Shown here piece after piece: positions 18,685 to 28,540 of a stretch of DNA of 64,000 nt. The position numbers and the translations under genes are program-made. This DNA is from Armatimonadota bacterium (lineage in GTDB: Bacteria > Sysuimicrobiota > Sysuimicrobiia > Sysuimicrobiales > Humicultoraceae). The stretch is taken from NCBI GenBank assembly GCA_031459855.1, contig JAVKHP010000001.1:1470059-1534058 (forward strand), given 5' to 3'. Positions within the stretch are counted from its first letter, which is position 1; every line of letters starts with the position of its first letter. The notes beneath the pieces were generated by a model, which saw nothing but the letters and a program-made list of their open reading frames with translations, had not been told where the DNA came from and made no database searches.

Positions 18685-20133
18685 CTACTCGCCGTGGGGC
18701 GCCCCTGGCCGCACCAGCAGCGGGGTGACCTCCCGGACGGACGCGTACTGGTCGAGCGTCCACAACGCCCGCAGCGCCGCGTCGGTCCGCGGGCCCAGCA
18801 CCGGCTGGGCCAGGTGCCGGAACTTCTCCTCGAGCTGCGCGTCGCTCAACGGGTTGCGTGCGTGGCCCGGCGGGAAGTCCACGCGCGCCGTCCACGTGCG
18901 CCCCGACCGCTCATACACCTCCACGACCGTGGGGATGCCGCGCGGATAGGCCGCGGTCAACGCTGGGTCCTCGACCACCTCGGTGCGCGCCATGAGCTGG
19001 CGGACATCCTCGCGCTGGATGCGCGCCGGCGCGAACTGGCGCGCGGTCACCTCGCCGTCCAGGAGGGCCGCCGCCACCAGGTAGGGCATGCTGTGGTCGG
19101 CCGTCTCGCGCGTCGTCGGCGCCCATTTCTCGGGCTCGCCGCCGATGATCTCGACCGCCACCCGGAACGTGCGGATGACCACCCGGTCGATCGCCTCGGG
19201 CCGCAGCCCCTGCTGGCGCAGGTCGAGGGCCGCCGCGATCGCAGCCTGCGAGTGGTACTCGGCCGGCCAGTACTTGATGTCGGTCTCCAGGAGCTTGAAG
19301 GTGGCCGGCGGCGGGGGCGTAGCGTCTGCGGGCCTGCCGCCTTCCTCTTCCCATCGCAGCTCGTTCTCCGAGGGCTCGGGCGCCTCGCCCGCCATGGGCG
19401 GAATGGCAAGCGGGCCCGAGACCTGGGCCATGAAGCCCCGGCGTCCCTCGAAGACCGGCGACGGTCCGGTGATGCCCTCCGTCGCCAGGTAGGCGGCGAA
19501 GACGGCGTTGTGGCTGGCGCCGCCGTAGGCCGCGCCCTTCCACATCGACAGGTGCCCGACGCGGGTCTGGCGCAGGTTGATCCCCGTGGTGGCGGCGATG
19601 TTGATCGCCTGCTCGATGGCGTCGACGTCGCCCCCCAGCAGGCGGGCGGCGCCCGCAGCCACGGCGATCCCGCCGTAGGTCACGTGGTCCCAGCCGCGGT
19701 CACGGATGCTGCTGGCGTCGGCCAGCCGGCAGACGATCTCGTAGGCCGCGACCAGCGCGGCGAGCAGGTCGCGGCCGGTGGCCCCGGCGTCCTCGGCCGC
19801 AGCCAGCAGCCCGGCCAGGTTGTCCGACGGGTGCAGGGCTTCCCTGGACAGGTAGGTGTCGTTGTAGTCGAGGTAGCGCACCATGTACCCGTTCACGAAG
19901 GCAGCCACGTCGGGCGCCGTGCGCTCGCCCCACGCCAGCACCGTGGCCCCGCCGGACGGGCTCAGCCGGCCGGCCGCGCGTCGGGCCGCCGCGATGGGCG
20001 GCTCGGCGGCCGCGCCCAGGGCGCACGCCACGGCGTCGATCACCCGGCGCTTGGCCTCGTGGATCACCTGGGCGGGAAGGGCCTCGTAGGCCAGGCCCGC
20101 CATGTACGCGGCGAAGCGGCGGGCCAGCGTCAC
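18685..20133 (-). CDS. MmgE/PrpD family protein
   Basis: A 482-residue enzyme of the MmgE/PrpD family (2-methylcitrate dehydratase, cis-aconitate decarboxylase and relatives), starting at GTG 20133. The conserved N-terminal helical domain includes AKRRVIDAVACALG and FVNGYMVRYLDYNDTY; LHPSDNLAGLLAAAE follows. In the lid region, KYWPAEYHSQAAI corresponds to the family's substrate-pocket segment. It lies between a PrpB-like lyase and the Tct transporter, suggesting it dehydrates or decarboxylates an imported tri- or dicarboxylate. The exact substrate is inference. Confidence 0.92.
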   Translation of the reverse strand: MTLARRFAAYMAGLAYEALPAQVIHEAKRRVIDAVACALGAAAEPPIAAARRAAGRLSPSGGATVLAWGERTAPDVAAFVNGYMVRYLDYNDTYLSREALHPSDNLAGLLAAAEDAGATGRDLLAALVAAYEIVCRLADASSIRDRGWDHVTYGGIAVAAGAARLLGGDVDAIEQAINIAATTGINLRQTRVGHLSMWKGAAYGGASHNAVFAAYLATEGITGPSPVFEGRRGFMAQVSGPLAIPPMAGEAPEPSENELRWEEEGGRPADATPPPPATFKLLETDIKYWPAEYHSQAAIAAALDLRQQGLRPEAIDRVVIRTFRVAVEIIGGEPEKWAPTTRETADHSMPYLVAAALLDGEVTARQFAPARIQREDVRQLMARTEVVEDPALTAAYPRGIPTVVEVYERSGRTWTARVDFPPGHARNPLSDAQLEEKFRHLAQPVLGPRTDAALRALWTLDQYASVREVTPLLVRPGAPHGE

Positions 20134-20215
20134 GGGCCGGTGCCCCTGTACGGCTGGCGGGCGGCAGCCGCGCCGCCGGGTCGGGCACAGCGCTGGGTGT
20201 GCCTGCGTGCCGACC

Positions 20216-21118
20216 TCACCGCATGGCCTCCCCGCGGGCGGATATTGCCCCGTAGCGGCGTTCCCGCTCCTCCCATGCGGGCAGGTCCACGAGCCGGTCG
20301 CGTTCCGCGAACGAGGCAAGCCGGTCGCCCATGCCCGTGGCCGTGCCCGTGGTGCGCACCAGGGCGGCAGCTTCCTGCATGGCGGCGATGGCCGCCCGCT
20401 GCAGGTCGGAGGGCACGATCATGATGCGGTACCCCATGGCCTCCAGGCGCGCGGGTGGCACCAGAGGGGTCTTGCCGCCCGCGAACATGTTCACCAGCAG
20501 CGGTGCTGCCACGGCGCGCGCGATGCGTTCGAGCTCGTCTTCCGATTCGGGGGCCTCCACGAAGAGCACGTCGGCGCCGGCCTCGGCGTAGCGGTTGGCG
20601 CGTTCGATCGCGGCCGCAAGCCCCAGCACCGCCCGGGCGTCGGTGCGGGCGATGATCACCAGGTCGGGGTCGCGCCGGGCATCGAGCGCGGCGCGCAGCT
20701 TGCCCACGAACTCGTCGGTGGAAACCAGCTGCTTGCCCGCGTAGTGCCCGCACTTCTTGGGCGTCACCTGGTCCTCCAGGTGCAGGGCGGCCACGCCCGC
20801 CCGCTCGAACTCCCGCACCGTGCGGACGACGTTGAGGGCGTTGCCGTAGCCCGCGTCGGCGTCGGCGATCACGGGCAGCGGCGTGGCGTCGGTGATCTCG
20901 CGGACCCGGGCCAGCACCTCGGACAGGCCCAGCAGGCCCAGGTCGGGCAGGCCCGCGCTGCGCGCGATGGCGCCGCCGCTGGCGTAGAGCGCCTCGAACC
21001 CGGCCTCGGTGGCGATGCGTGCCGACAGCCCGTCGAAGACCCCCGGGGCGATCAGCAGGCCCCCGGCCCGCAGCCGCTCGCGCAGCCGGCGGGCTGGTGA
21101 GGGCGCGGTGTGGGACAT
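20216..21118 (-). CDS. isocitrate lyase/PEP mutase family carboligase-lyase (PrpB-like)
   Basis: A 300-residue TIM-barrel enzyme with GGGAGG before ATG 21118. The signature [12 protein letters not shown] (active-site loop), [15 protein letters not shown] and LEDQ metal-binding segment identify the methylisocitrate lyase / oxaloacetate decarboxylase / carboxyphosphonoenolpyruvate mutase group. Such enzymes cleave 2-methylisocitrate or related C-C bonds. With the PrpD-like gene 82 bases downstream and TctCBA after it, it probably belongs to a carboxylate uptake and cleavage pathway. No PrpC (methylcitrate synthase) gene is present, so the substrate is likely imported rather than made. Confidence 0.9.
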   Translation of the reverse strand: MSHTAPSPARRLRERLRAGGLLIAPGVFDGLSARIATEAGFEALYASGGAIARSAGLPDLGLLGLSEVLARVREITDATPLPVIADADAGYGNALNVVRTVREFERAGVAALHLEDQVTPKKCGHYAGKQLVSTDEFVGKLRAALDARRDPDLVIIARTDARAVLGLAAAIERANRYAEAGADVLFVEAPESEDELERIARAVAAPLLVNMFAGGKTPLVPPARLEAMGYRIMIVPSDLQRAAIAAMQEAAALVRTTGTATGMGDRLASFAERDRLVDLPAWEERERRYGAISARGEAMR

Positions 21119-21170
21119 CGTCGGGGCCTCCCGGAACGTCAGGGTGTCGTGCAGTCTGCAGCATACGGGA

Positions 21171-21200
21171 TTCCCCGCGGCCTGGCAACGCGGGTACAAT
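21171..21200 (+). promoter_or_regulatory. candidate promoter of the YyaL-like gene
   Basis: TACAAT at 21195-21200 is a good -10 element; TTCCCC at 21171-21176, 18 bases upstream, is a poor -35. AAAGGA at 21202-21207 is the ribosome-binding site of ATG 21210. The 21119-21209 region is divergent, so it must also serve the PrpB-like gene on the minus strand. Confidence 0.45.
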
Positions 21201-21209
21201 GAAAGGACG

Positions 21210-23243
21210 ATGCCCAACCGCCTGATCGGCGAAACGAGTCCCTACCTCCTGCAGCACGCCCACAACCCCGTCGACTGGTACCCCTGGGGTGAAGAGGCGT
21301 TGCGCCGGGCGCGGGAGGAGGACAAGCCCATCTTCCTCAGCATCGGCTACGCCGCGTGCCACTGGTGCCACGTGATGGAGCGCGAGTCGTTCGAGGACCC
21401 CGCGGTGGCGCGCCTGATGAACGAGCACTTCGTCAACGTCAAGGTCGACCGCGAGGAGCGCCCCGACCTCGACGACATCTACATGCAGGCGGTCGTCGCC
21501 CTCACCGGGCACGGGGGCTGGCCGATGAGCGTCTTCCTCACGCCTGACGGCGTCCCGTTCTACGGCGGCACCTACTTCCCGCCCGAGCCGCGGCACGGCC
21601 TGCCGTCGTTCCGACAGGTGCTCGAAGCCATCGCGGCCGCCTGGCGCCACCGGCGCGACGAGGTGCTGCGCGGCGGCCAGGCCCTGCTGGAGGTGCTGCG
21701 TCGGAGCAGCGCGCCGCCGCAGGCCGACAGCACCCTGCGCCCGGCCACGCTGGATGCCGCCTTCGCGCAGCTGGAGCGGCAGTTCGACCTGGCCCACGGC
21801 GGCTGGGGCGGCGCGCCCAAGTTCCCCCAGCCCATGGCCCTGGAGTTCCTGCTGCGGACCTACGTGCGCACGGGCGAGGAGAGCGCGCGCCGCATGGCCG
21901 AGCGCACCCTGGAGAAGATGGCGCGCGGGGGCATCTACGACCACCTGGGCGGCGGGTTCCACCGGTACGCGGTCGACGCCCTCTGGCGCGTGCCCCACTT
22001 CGAGAAGATGCTCTACGACAACGCGCAGCTGGCGCGCGTCTACGTGCAGGCCTGGCAGGCGACCCGGCGCCCCCTCTACCGCGCGGTCGCCGAGGAGACG
22101 GCGGACTTCCTGCTGCGCGAGATGCAGGACCCCGCTGGCGGCTTCTACAGCAGCCTCGACGCCGACAGCGAGGGCGAAGAGGGGAAGTTCTACGTCTGGA
22201 CGCGCCAGGAGCTCCGCGCGGTGCTGGGCGAGGACGCCCCGCTCTTCGAGGACGCCTACGGTGTCACCGCCGAGGGGAACTTCGAGGGGCGGTGCGTGCT
22301 GTACCGGGCGCGCGAGCCCGACGTGCTGGCCGAGCGCTGGGGTGCGGACGCCGACGTGCTGGAGGCGCGGTTGGCCGCGGCCCGGCGCCGGCTGCTGGCC
22401 GTGCGCGCCGCGCGCGTGCGGCCGGGGTGCGACGACAAGGTGCTGGCGGCGTGGAACGGCCTCGCGATCGGCGCCCTGGCCGACGCGGCGCGGGTGCTGG
22501 GGCGCGACGACTACCGTGAGGCCGCCGCGCGCGCTGCGGCGTTCGTGCTGGAGGCGATGCGCACGCCCCAGGGCCGCCTGCGGCGCTCGTGGCGCCAGGG
22601 CGTGGCCAGGGGCGAGGCCTTCCTGGAAGACTACGCGAACCTCGCCGACGGGCTGCTGGCGCTCTACGAGGCCACGTTCGAGGGCCGCTGGTTCGTCGAG
22701 GCACAGCGGCTGGCCGAGGTGATGCTCTCCGGCTACCGCGATCCCGCCGGCGGCTTCTTCGACGTGGCCGACGACCACGAGGCGCTGGTCGTGCGGCCCA
22801 AGAGCCTGCAGGACACCGCCACGCCATCGGGCGGCGCCGCGGCCGCCGGGGCACTGCTGCGTCTGGCCGCGCTGACCGGCGAGGGACGCTACCGCGACCT
22901 GGCCGAGGAGGCCCTGCGCGCGGTCCAGCCGCTGGCCGCCACCTATCCGACCGCGTTCGCCCGCTGGCTGTGCGCGCTCGACTTCGCGCTCGCCCCGCCC
23001 CGCGAGGTGGCCCTGGTCGGCGACCCCGCCAGCGCCGACACGCGGGCGCTGCTCGACGTGCTCTGGGGCGCGTACCGACCCAACCAGGTCGTCGCTCTGG
23101 CGCGGCCGGGCGAGGTGCCCGTGGTGCCGCTCCTGGAAGGGCGCACGGCGCAGGACGGTAAGGCCACGGCGTTCGTCTGCGAGCGGTTCGCCTGCCGGTT
23201 GCCGGTCACCGACCCCGCGGCCCTGGCCGCCCAGCTGGGCTGA
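21210..23243 (+). CDS. thioredoxin-domain DUF255 protein (YyaL/SPATA20 family)
   Basis: A 677-residue protein. The N-terminal thioredoxin-like domain carries the family hallmark [20 protein letters not shown] and [14 protein letters not shown], with [12 protein letters not shown] following. The rest is an alpha/alpha-toroid like N-acylglucosamine 2-epimerase or cellulase folds ([25 protein letters not shown]-type pattern here as [14 protein letters not shown]). Biochemical function is not established for the family. It is a single-gene unit with its own promoter and an AAAGGA site. Confidence 0.95.
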   Translation: MPNRLIGETSPYLLQHAHNPVDWYPWGEEALRRAREEDKPIFLSIGYAACHWCHVMERESFEDPAVARLMNEHFVNVKVDREERPDLDDIYMQAVVALTGHGGWPMSVFLTPDGVPFYGGTYFPPEPRHGLPSFRQVLEAIAAAWRHRRDEVLRGGQALLEVLRRSSAPPQADSTLRPATLDAAFAQLERQFDLAHGGWGGAPKFPQPMALEFLLRTYVRTGEESARRMAERTLEKMARGGIYDHLGGGFHRYAVDALWRVPHFEKMLYDNAQLARVYVQAWQATRRPLYRAVAEETADFLLREMQDPAGGFYSSLDADSEGEEGKFYVWTRQELRAVLGEDAPLFEDAYGVTAEGNFEGRCVLYRAREPDVLAERWGADADVLEARLAAARRRLLAVRAARVRPGCDDKVLAAWNGLAIGALADAARVLGRDDYREAAARAAAFVLEAMRTPQGRLRRSWRQGVARGEAFLEDYANLADGLLALYEATFEGRWFVEAQRLAEVMLSGYRDPAGGFFDVADDHEALVVRPKSLQDTATPSGGAAAAGALLRLAALTGEGRYRDLAEEALRAVQPLAATYPTAFARWLCALDFALAPPREVALVGDPASADTRALLDVLWGAYRPNQVVALARPGEVPVVPLLEGRTAQDGKATAFVCERFACRLPVTDPAALAAQLG

Positions 23244-23266
23244 CGGCGGGGCGCTTGCCTAGCGGC

Positions 23267-24451
<1,185 letters not shown>

Positions 24452-24559
24452 GATCGCCCCCCCTGTCCGTGGCCGAGATGCTGCCGCGACGGCGACAGCC
24501 CCGACCGGGATCCCCGAGTGCGGGTCCGTAACAATGATCGAACCACTGTGCGGGGGTTC

Positions 24560-24774
24560 TGTCAACGGCAGTTTGCCGGCAGTTTGGGGAAGTGCCGATC
24601 GCACGTGGCAGGGCATCGGTGGACGCTTTGTCCACGGCGGTTCGCCGGCGGCTCGGGGGAGGGCTTGCGGCGTCTGGCAGAGGTCAGCAACAGGTGGGCA
24701 GCTGGCGATCGGCTTCAGACTGCTGCGGTAGAGGCCCGCAGTGCGGCGTCCGTTAGGGGCCAGCAACAGGTGGG
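24560..24774. repeat. degenerate direct repeats in the 24452-24841 gap
   Basis: Two related pairs occur. TGTCAACGGCAGTTTGCCGG at 24560 and TGTCCACGGCGGTTCGCCGG at 24629 begin copies of about 31 bases. GCGGCGTC followed by CAGCAACAGGTGGG occurs at about 24667-24698 and again ending at 24774, a 76-base period with a few mismatches. No coding region is supported. TAGAAT at 24782-24787 could be a -10 for the next gene. Confidence 0.6.
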
Positions 24775-24841
24775 GGCAGGGTAGAATACAGGGCAGGCGC
24801 TCAAGCACTCGCAGGCGCGCGTGGCAGGAGGCAGCCGCCTG

Positions 24842-26308
24842 ATGCTGCACTCGGTGCCAGGCGGCATGGAGGGCTCGACGATACGACCGGTTGCGGGCAG
24901 GCAGCAGCGATCTGGCGCGTCCAGCGCGGCGCAGGGCACTGCGCTCGTGGCCGTGCTCGTCGTCCTGCTGCTGGCGACGGCGCTCGCAGGGTCGGCCGCG
25001 TGGCTGTTGCAGCGCCAGCAGGCTCGGGCCGGCACCCGCTACCGCTCGGCTGCCGCCCTGGCCGCGGCCGAGGCCGGCGTCCACCGGGCGCTGGCGGTCC
25101 TGGAGTCGGTGGCGCCCGACGGCTGGTCGCCGGGCGCCCTCTGGCGACCGAGCGGGCACGTCGAGCACCACCGCGTCGGGGCCCTGGATGCGCGCTCGAT
25201 CGTGAGCATCACCGACGAGGCCGACGGGGCCCTGCTCGTCACGGCCACCGGTGAGGCCGGGGGTACCGCCAGGCGCATACGCGCGCGCGTCTACCTGGCG
25301 TCGCCGGCCCTGCTGGTGGGCCTCTACGCCACCAGCCTCGTACGCCTGGAGGAGCCCCCAGCCGCGACCGTCGTGCTTCCCTACGGGCACGGCATTGGGG
25401 ATCGCCCGTGGGTCCACGTCGCCGCGGGCGAGGGCGTGTGGTTTGCGACGGGCAGCGTGTCCATCAACGACCCGTCGGTGCGCCTTCCGATCGGCCCGGG
25501 CCCGGTCGACCCGCCCGGCGCGCCGCCCGAAGCGCCCCGCGCGGGGCCCGTGCGCCTGCTGCTGGCGCGCCGCGCCCAGCTGACACTGGGATGGGACCGG
25601 CAGCCGGTCGAGCTGGCGTTCCTGCGCGCGGCGGGCATCCACGTGGAGGGCGTGGTCTACCGCGACGAGGCGTTGCCCGCGCTGCCGCAGGTCGATCGTG
25701 CCTACTACCGCGCCCGCGCCGCGGCCAACCACCTGAATGCGCCCGTGCACCGGGCCGCGGGCGTGTTCCTGGGCGACCGCGCCCTGACCGACAAGCTCGA
25801 CAGCGTTTACACGCCCGAGGAACTGCGACAGGTGCTGCGCTACTTCCGGAAGAGCGGTGCGCCACCGCGGCTGGCTGGCATCGTCTACGTGCGGGGCGGG
25901 GTCGAGCTGGTGGATCGCGCGCGGCTCGTCGTCATCGACGGCGCGCTGGTCGCCGAAAGTACCGTGCACCTCATCGAGGAGGCCGTCCTCGAGATCCTGC
26001 ACTCGCCCGCCACGCGCACCTGGCCGGGCCTGGTGGTGCTCGACGACGGTGCCCTGCTGCTGGCCCAGGGCGCGCGCCTGCGGGTGCACGGCCTCGTCTA
26101 CGTCAGCCGCCTGGTCGACGCGGGCGACGGCGTGACGGTCGATGTCGTGGGCGCGGTGCTGGCGGGCGATCCACGCCACAGCGTGCGCAACCGCGCGGCG
26201 ACAGTGGTGATCCGCTACGATCCTGCCGTGATGGGCACCCCGGGCCTCCGCTGGACGCCCGGCGGGGCCCCGGTCGTCTGGGTGGCCGCCTGGGAGGAAC
26301 TCCCGTAG
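24842..26308 (+). CDS. membrane-anchored protein with PilX-like N-terminus
   Basis: A 488-residue protein; ATG 24842 has GGAGG 10 bases upstream, and ATG 24866 or GTG 24821 are alternatives. After a short basic leader comes GTALVAVLVVLLLATALAGS then QRQQARAGTRYRSAAALAAAEAG, the hydrophobic helix and alpha-helix of PilX-type minor pilins that begin with 'G-x-x-L...' and lead into an AAEAG segment. The remaining 400 residues are beta-rich with repeated VVxxGxLVxx patterns (for example VVLDDGALLLAQGARLRVHGLVYV), like bactofilin/DUF-type polymer-forming or adhesin domains. I infer a pilus- or surface-associated protein. It is monocistronic. Confidence 0.6.
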   Translation: MLHSVPGGMEGSTIRPVAGRQQRSGASSAAQGTALVAVLVVLLLATALAGSAAWLLQRQQARAGTRYRSAAALAAAEAGVHRALAVLESVAPDGWSPGALWRPSGHVEHHRVGALDARSIVSITDEADGALLVTATGEAGGTARRIRARVYLASPALLVGLYATSLVRLEEPPAATVVLPYGHGIGDRPWVHVAAGEGVWFATGSVSINDPSVRLPIGPGPVDPPGAPPEAPRAGPVRLLLARRAQLTLGWDRQPVELAFLRAAGIHVEGVVYRDEALPALPQVDRAYYRARAAANHLNAPVHRAAGVFLGDRALTDKLDSVYTPEELRQVLRYFRKSGAPPRLAGIVYVRGGVELVDRARLVVIDGALVAESTVHLIEEAVLEILHSPATRTWPGLVVLDDGALLLAQGARLRVHGLVYVSRLVDAGDGVTVDVVGAVLAGDPRHSVRNRAATVVIRYDPAVMGTPGLRWTPGGAPVVWVAAWEELP

Positions 26309-26359
26309 CGCCAGACCGGCGACTGCGGAGCCGAGGCGTGGTGGGCCGACGCTTTAACC

Positions 26360-27064
26360 TCACCCGCCGGCCGGGCGGCCGGAGACCGCGGGCGCGAAGG
26401 TATCGAGGATGCGCTGGATCTGGTGGCGGGCAGCCGGCCGTAGCAGCGGCAGCTGCACGCCGGCGTCCCGGTAGGCCGCAATGCGCCGCGCCACGTCGTC
26501 GGCCGTCCCGCACGCGGTGAGCTCCTCGATGTAGGCCCGGGGGAGGGCGCGGGCCAGCGCCTCGGGGCCGCCCTGCTCGAAGGCCGCCCGAAAGGCCGGC
26601 AGGTCGTCCTCACGGATGACCGGCTCGCCCACCGCCGTGCGGACGCGGGCGTTGTACGCCATGCGCCGGGGGTGGAACTTGCTCGCCACCTCCCAGCGGA
26701 TGGCCTCGATGGCGGCCTCGCGCGTCTCCTCCAGCGAGGTCGGCACGATGGCCGCCACCTCGAACTGCGCCCAGTCCCGCCCGGCCGCCTCGGCCGCCTG
26801 CCGCACGATGCGCAGCGCGTTGGCCGCGTAGCCCGGTGAGGTGACGGCGTTCAACAGCACGCCGTCGCCGATCTCGCCAGCCAGGCGCAGGCGCCGCGTC
26901 GCACCGGCGAACGCGGCGAGCGCGCTCACGGAGTCGCGCACGAGGTTGATCGTTTCGGAGAAGAAGCCCAGCTCGTACCCGCGGGCGTCGGCGTACTGCA
27001 TCCAGGAGGCCATCTCCTGGACGCGCATCGTCGGATCGTACCCCAGGGCGAAACCGATGCGCAT
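26360..27064 (-). CDS. luciferase-like (LLM) flavin-dependent oxidoreductase with internal deletion
   Basis: A 234-residue protein whose first 57 residues (MRIGFALGYDP..., SETINLVRDSVSALAAFAGAT) and last 170 (AGEIGDGVLLNAVTSPGYA...) match the two ends of F420/FMN-dependent luciferase-like monooxygenases, normally about 330-350 residues. Roughly 100 central residues, which form much of the barrel and flavin site, are missing between ATRRLRL and AGEIGDG. The join is in frame and may use an RLRL microhomology. It is probably inactive or changed in function. It lies 14 bases after the amidohydrolase in the peptide operon. Confidence 0.8.
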   Translation of the reverse strand: MRIGFALGYDPTMRVQEMASWMQYADARGYELGFFSETINLVRDSVSALAAFAGATRRLRLAGEIGDGVLLNAVTSPGYAANALRIVRQAAEAAGRDWAQFEVAAIVPTSLEETREAAIEAIRWEVASKFHPRRMAYNARVRTAVGEPVIREDDLPAFRAAFEQGGPEALARALPRAYIEELTACGTADDVARRIAAYRDAGVQLPLLRPAARHQIQRILDTFAPAVSGRPAGG

Positions 27065-27078
27065 CGTCCGCGGCGCGC

Positions 27079-28341
27079 CTAGATCAGGTCCTGTCCGTCC
27101 CACCGCACGAACCGGCCGGCGGCGACGATGCCGTCGATGCGCTGCTGCTCGCCCGGGGCCAGCACCCGCAGGTCCTGGAGCGGGTCGCCGTCGACCACCA
27201 GCAGGTCGGCGGCCAGCCCCGGTCGGACCGCGCCCGTCACGCGCTCCAGACCCAGCGCCCGGGCGGCCTCGGACGTGGCCGCGGCCAGGACCTCGCGTGG
27301 ACTGTACCCGCAGGCGGCCAGCATCAGCATCTCGACGCCCACCGACCCGTGGCAGAACAGCGCGTTGCCGCCGGCATCGGTGCCCGTCGCGACCCGCACG
27401 CCATGGGCACGCGCGATGCGCATGCGCTCGTGCACCCGCGGCACCACGAACCCCATCGCCTCGAGCTCGCGCTGGCGCGCGGCCTGCGCCGGGGGCACGG
27501 CCTGGCGCTCGCGCGCCTGGTCCAGGAAGTGGTGCACCGCCAGCGTCGGCACCAGCCACGTGCCCTGCGCGGCCATGCGGGCCGCCAGCGCGTCGTCCAG
27601 GAAGGTGCCGTGCTCGAGGGTGTCGACGCCGGCCTCCAGCGCGATCTCGATGCCGGCGCGCGCGTGGGCGTGGGCGGCCACCCGACGGCCCCACCGGTGG
27701 GCCTCGTCGACCGCCGCCCGCACCTCCTCCAGCCGGTACTGGGGTAGCCGCGGGTCCTGGCCGGGCGAGGCCAGGCCGCCGGTCACGCCCATGACCTTGA
27801 TCCAGTCGACCCCCTGGGCCACGTGCTCGCGCACCGCCCGGCGCACGCCCTCCTCGCCGTCGGCCTGCAGGCAGCGCCAGTGCACGTGCCCGCCCGTGGG
27901 CGTGATCCCCAGGCCGGCGGCGACGATCCGCGGCCCGACCACCAGCCCCGCGGCCACCGCTTCCCGGAGGTGCACGTCGAGGTAGGCGCGGCACCCCAGC
28001 ACGCGCACCGTGGTGATGCCGGCCAGCAGCGTGCGGCGTGCGGCCTCGACGGTGCGCAACGCGTGCAGCCCTTCGGGTTCGTGCAGGCGCCGCGAGGTGG
28101 GATAGTCGCCGTAGGGCAGGGGCTCGCCCCCGACCAGGTGGGTGTGGGCGTCGATCAGGCCCGGCATCACCGTCTTGCCGCCCACGTCGAAGCGCACGGT
28201 GTACTCCGACGGCACCGCCAGCCCGGCGGCGGCCGCGACGATCCGCCCGTCCTCGACGAGGATGGTGGCACCGGCCACGTCGCCGCCCTCCCCGTCCAGC
28301 AGGCGGGCGCCGGTGAGCGCGAAGCGCGGTGGCGCCATCAT
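27079..28341 (-). CDS. amidohydrolase family metal-dependent hydrolase
   Basis: A 420-residue imidazolonepropionase-like amidohydrolase. Metal ligands are visible: DAHTH (about 64-68), the lysine in WIKVMGVTGG, AAHAHA, LEHGTF and TGTDAGG, with the C-terminal PGLAADLLVVDGDPL of the composite domain. The related subgroup includes Xaa-Pro/Xaa-Arg dipeptidases and N-acyl amino acid hydrolases. Tandem ATGs at 28341 and 28338 are both possible starts. Between DppA and the LLM gene it may process imported peptides or amides. Confidence 0.9.
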   Translation of the reverse strand: MMAPPRFALTGARLLDGEGGDVAGATILVEDGRIVAAAAGLAVPSEYTVRFDVGGKTVMPGLIDAHTHLVGGEPLPYGDYPTSRRLHEPEGLHALRTVEAARRTLLAGITTVRVLGCRAYLDVHLREAVAAGLVVGPRIVAAGLGITPTGGHVHWRCLQADGEEGVRRAVREHVAQGVDWIKVMGVTGGLASPGQDPRLPQYRLEEVRAAVDEAHRWGRRVAAHAHARAGIEIALEAGVDTLEHGTFLDDALAARMAAQGTWLVPTLAVHHFLDQARERQAVPPAQAARQRELEAMGFVVPRVHERMRIARAHGVRVATGTDAGGNALFCHGSVGVEMLMLAACGYSPREVLAAATSEAARALGLERVTGAVRPGLAADLLVVDGDPLQDLRVLAPGEQQRIDGIVAAGRFVRWDGQDLI

Positions 28342-28433
28342 CGGGAGCCGGGGTGCGCACCGCGCGGTGCTGGCGGCAATGCACGGTTGGCGCGCCGGCC
28401 GCCATCTCTCGCGATCTCCGGGCAGCCCTGCCC

Positions 28434-28540
28434 CGTCACGGCACGCAAACCAGGTGCATCCACGCCAGTGGCAGGGCGGAGAGGGGCTTCGTCGTCCGCG
28501 ACCTTCGTCACGGCACGCTGACCAGGTGCATCCACTGCAG
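28434..28540. repeat. duplicated 3' end of the dppA-like gene
   Basis: CGTCACGGCACGC-ACCAGGTGCATCCAC occurs at the end of the binding-protein gene (28506 onward) and again from about 28434, in the gap before the amidohydrolase. The two copies differ at a handful of positions. The gap 28342-28507 thus holds a decayed copy of the gene's last 10-11 codons and stop. Confidence 0.65.
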
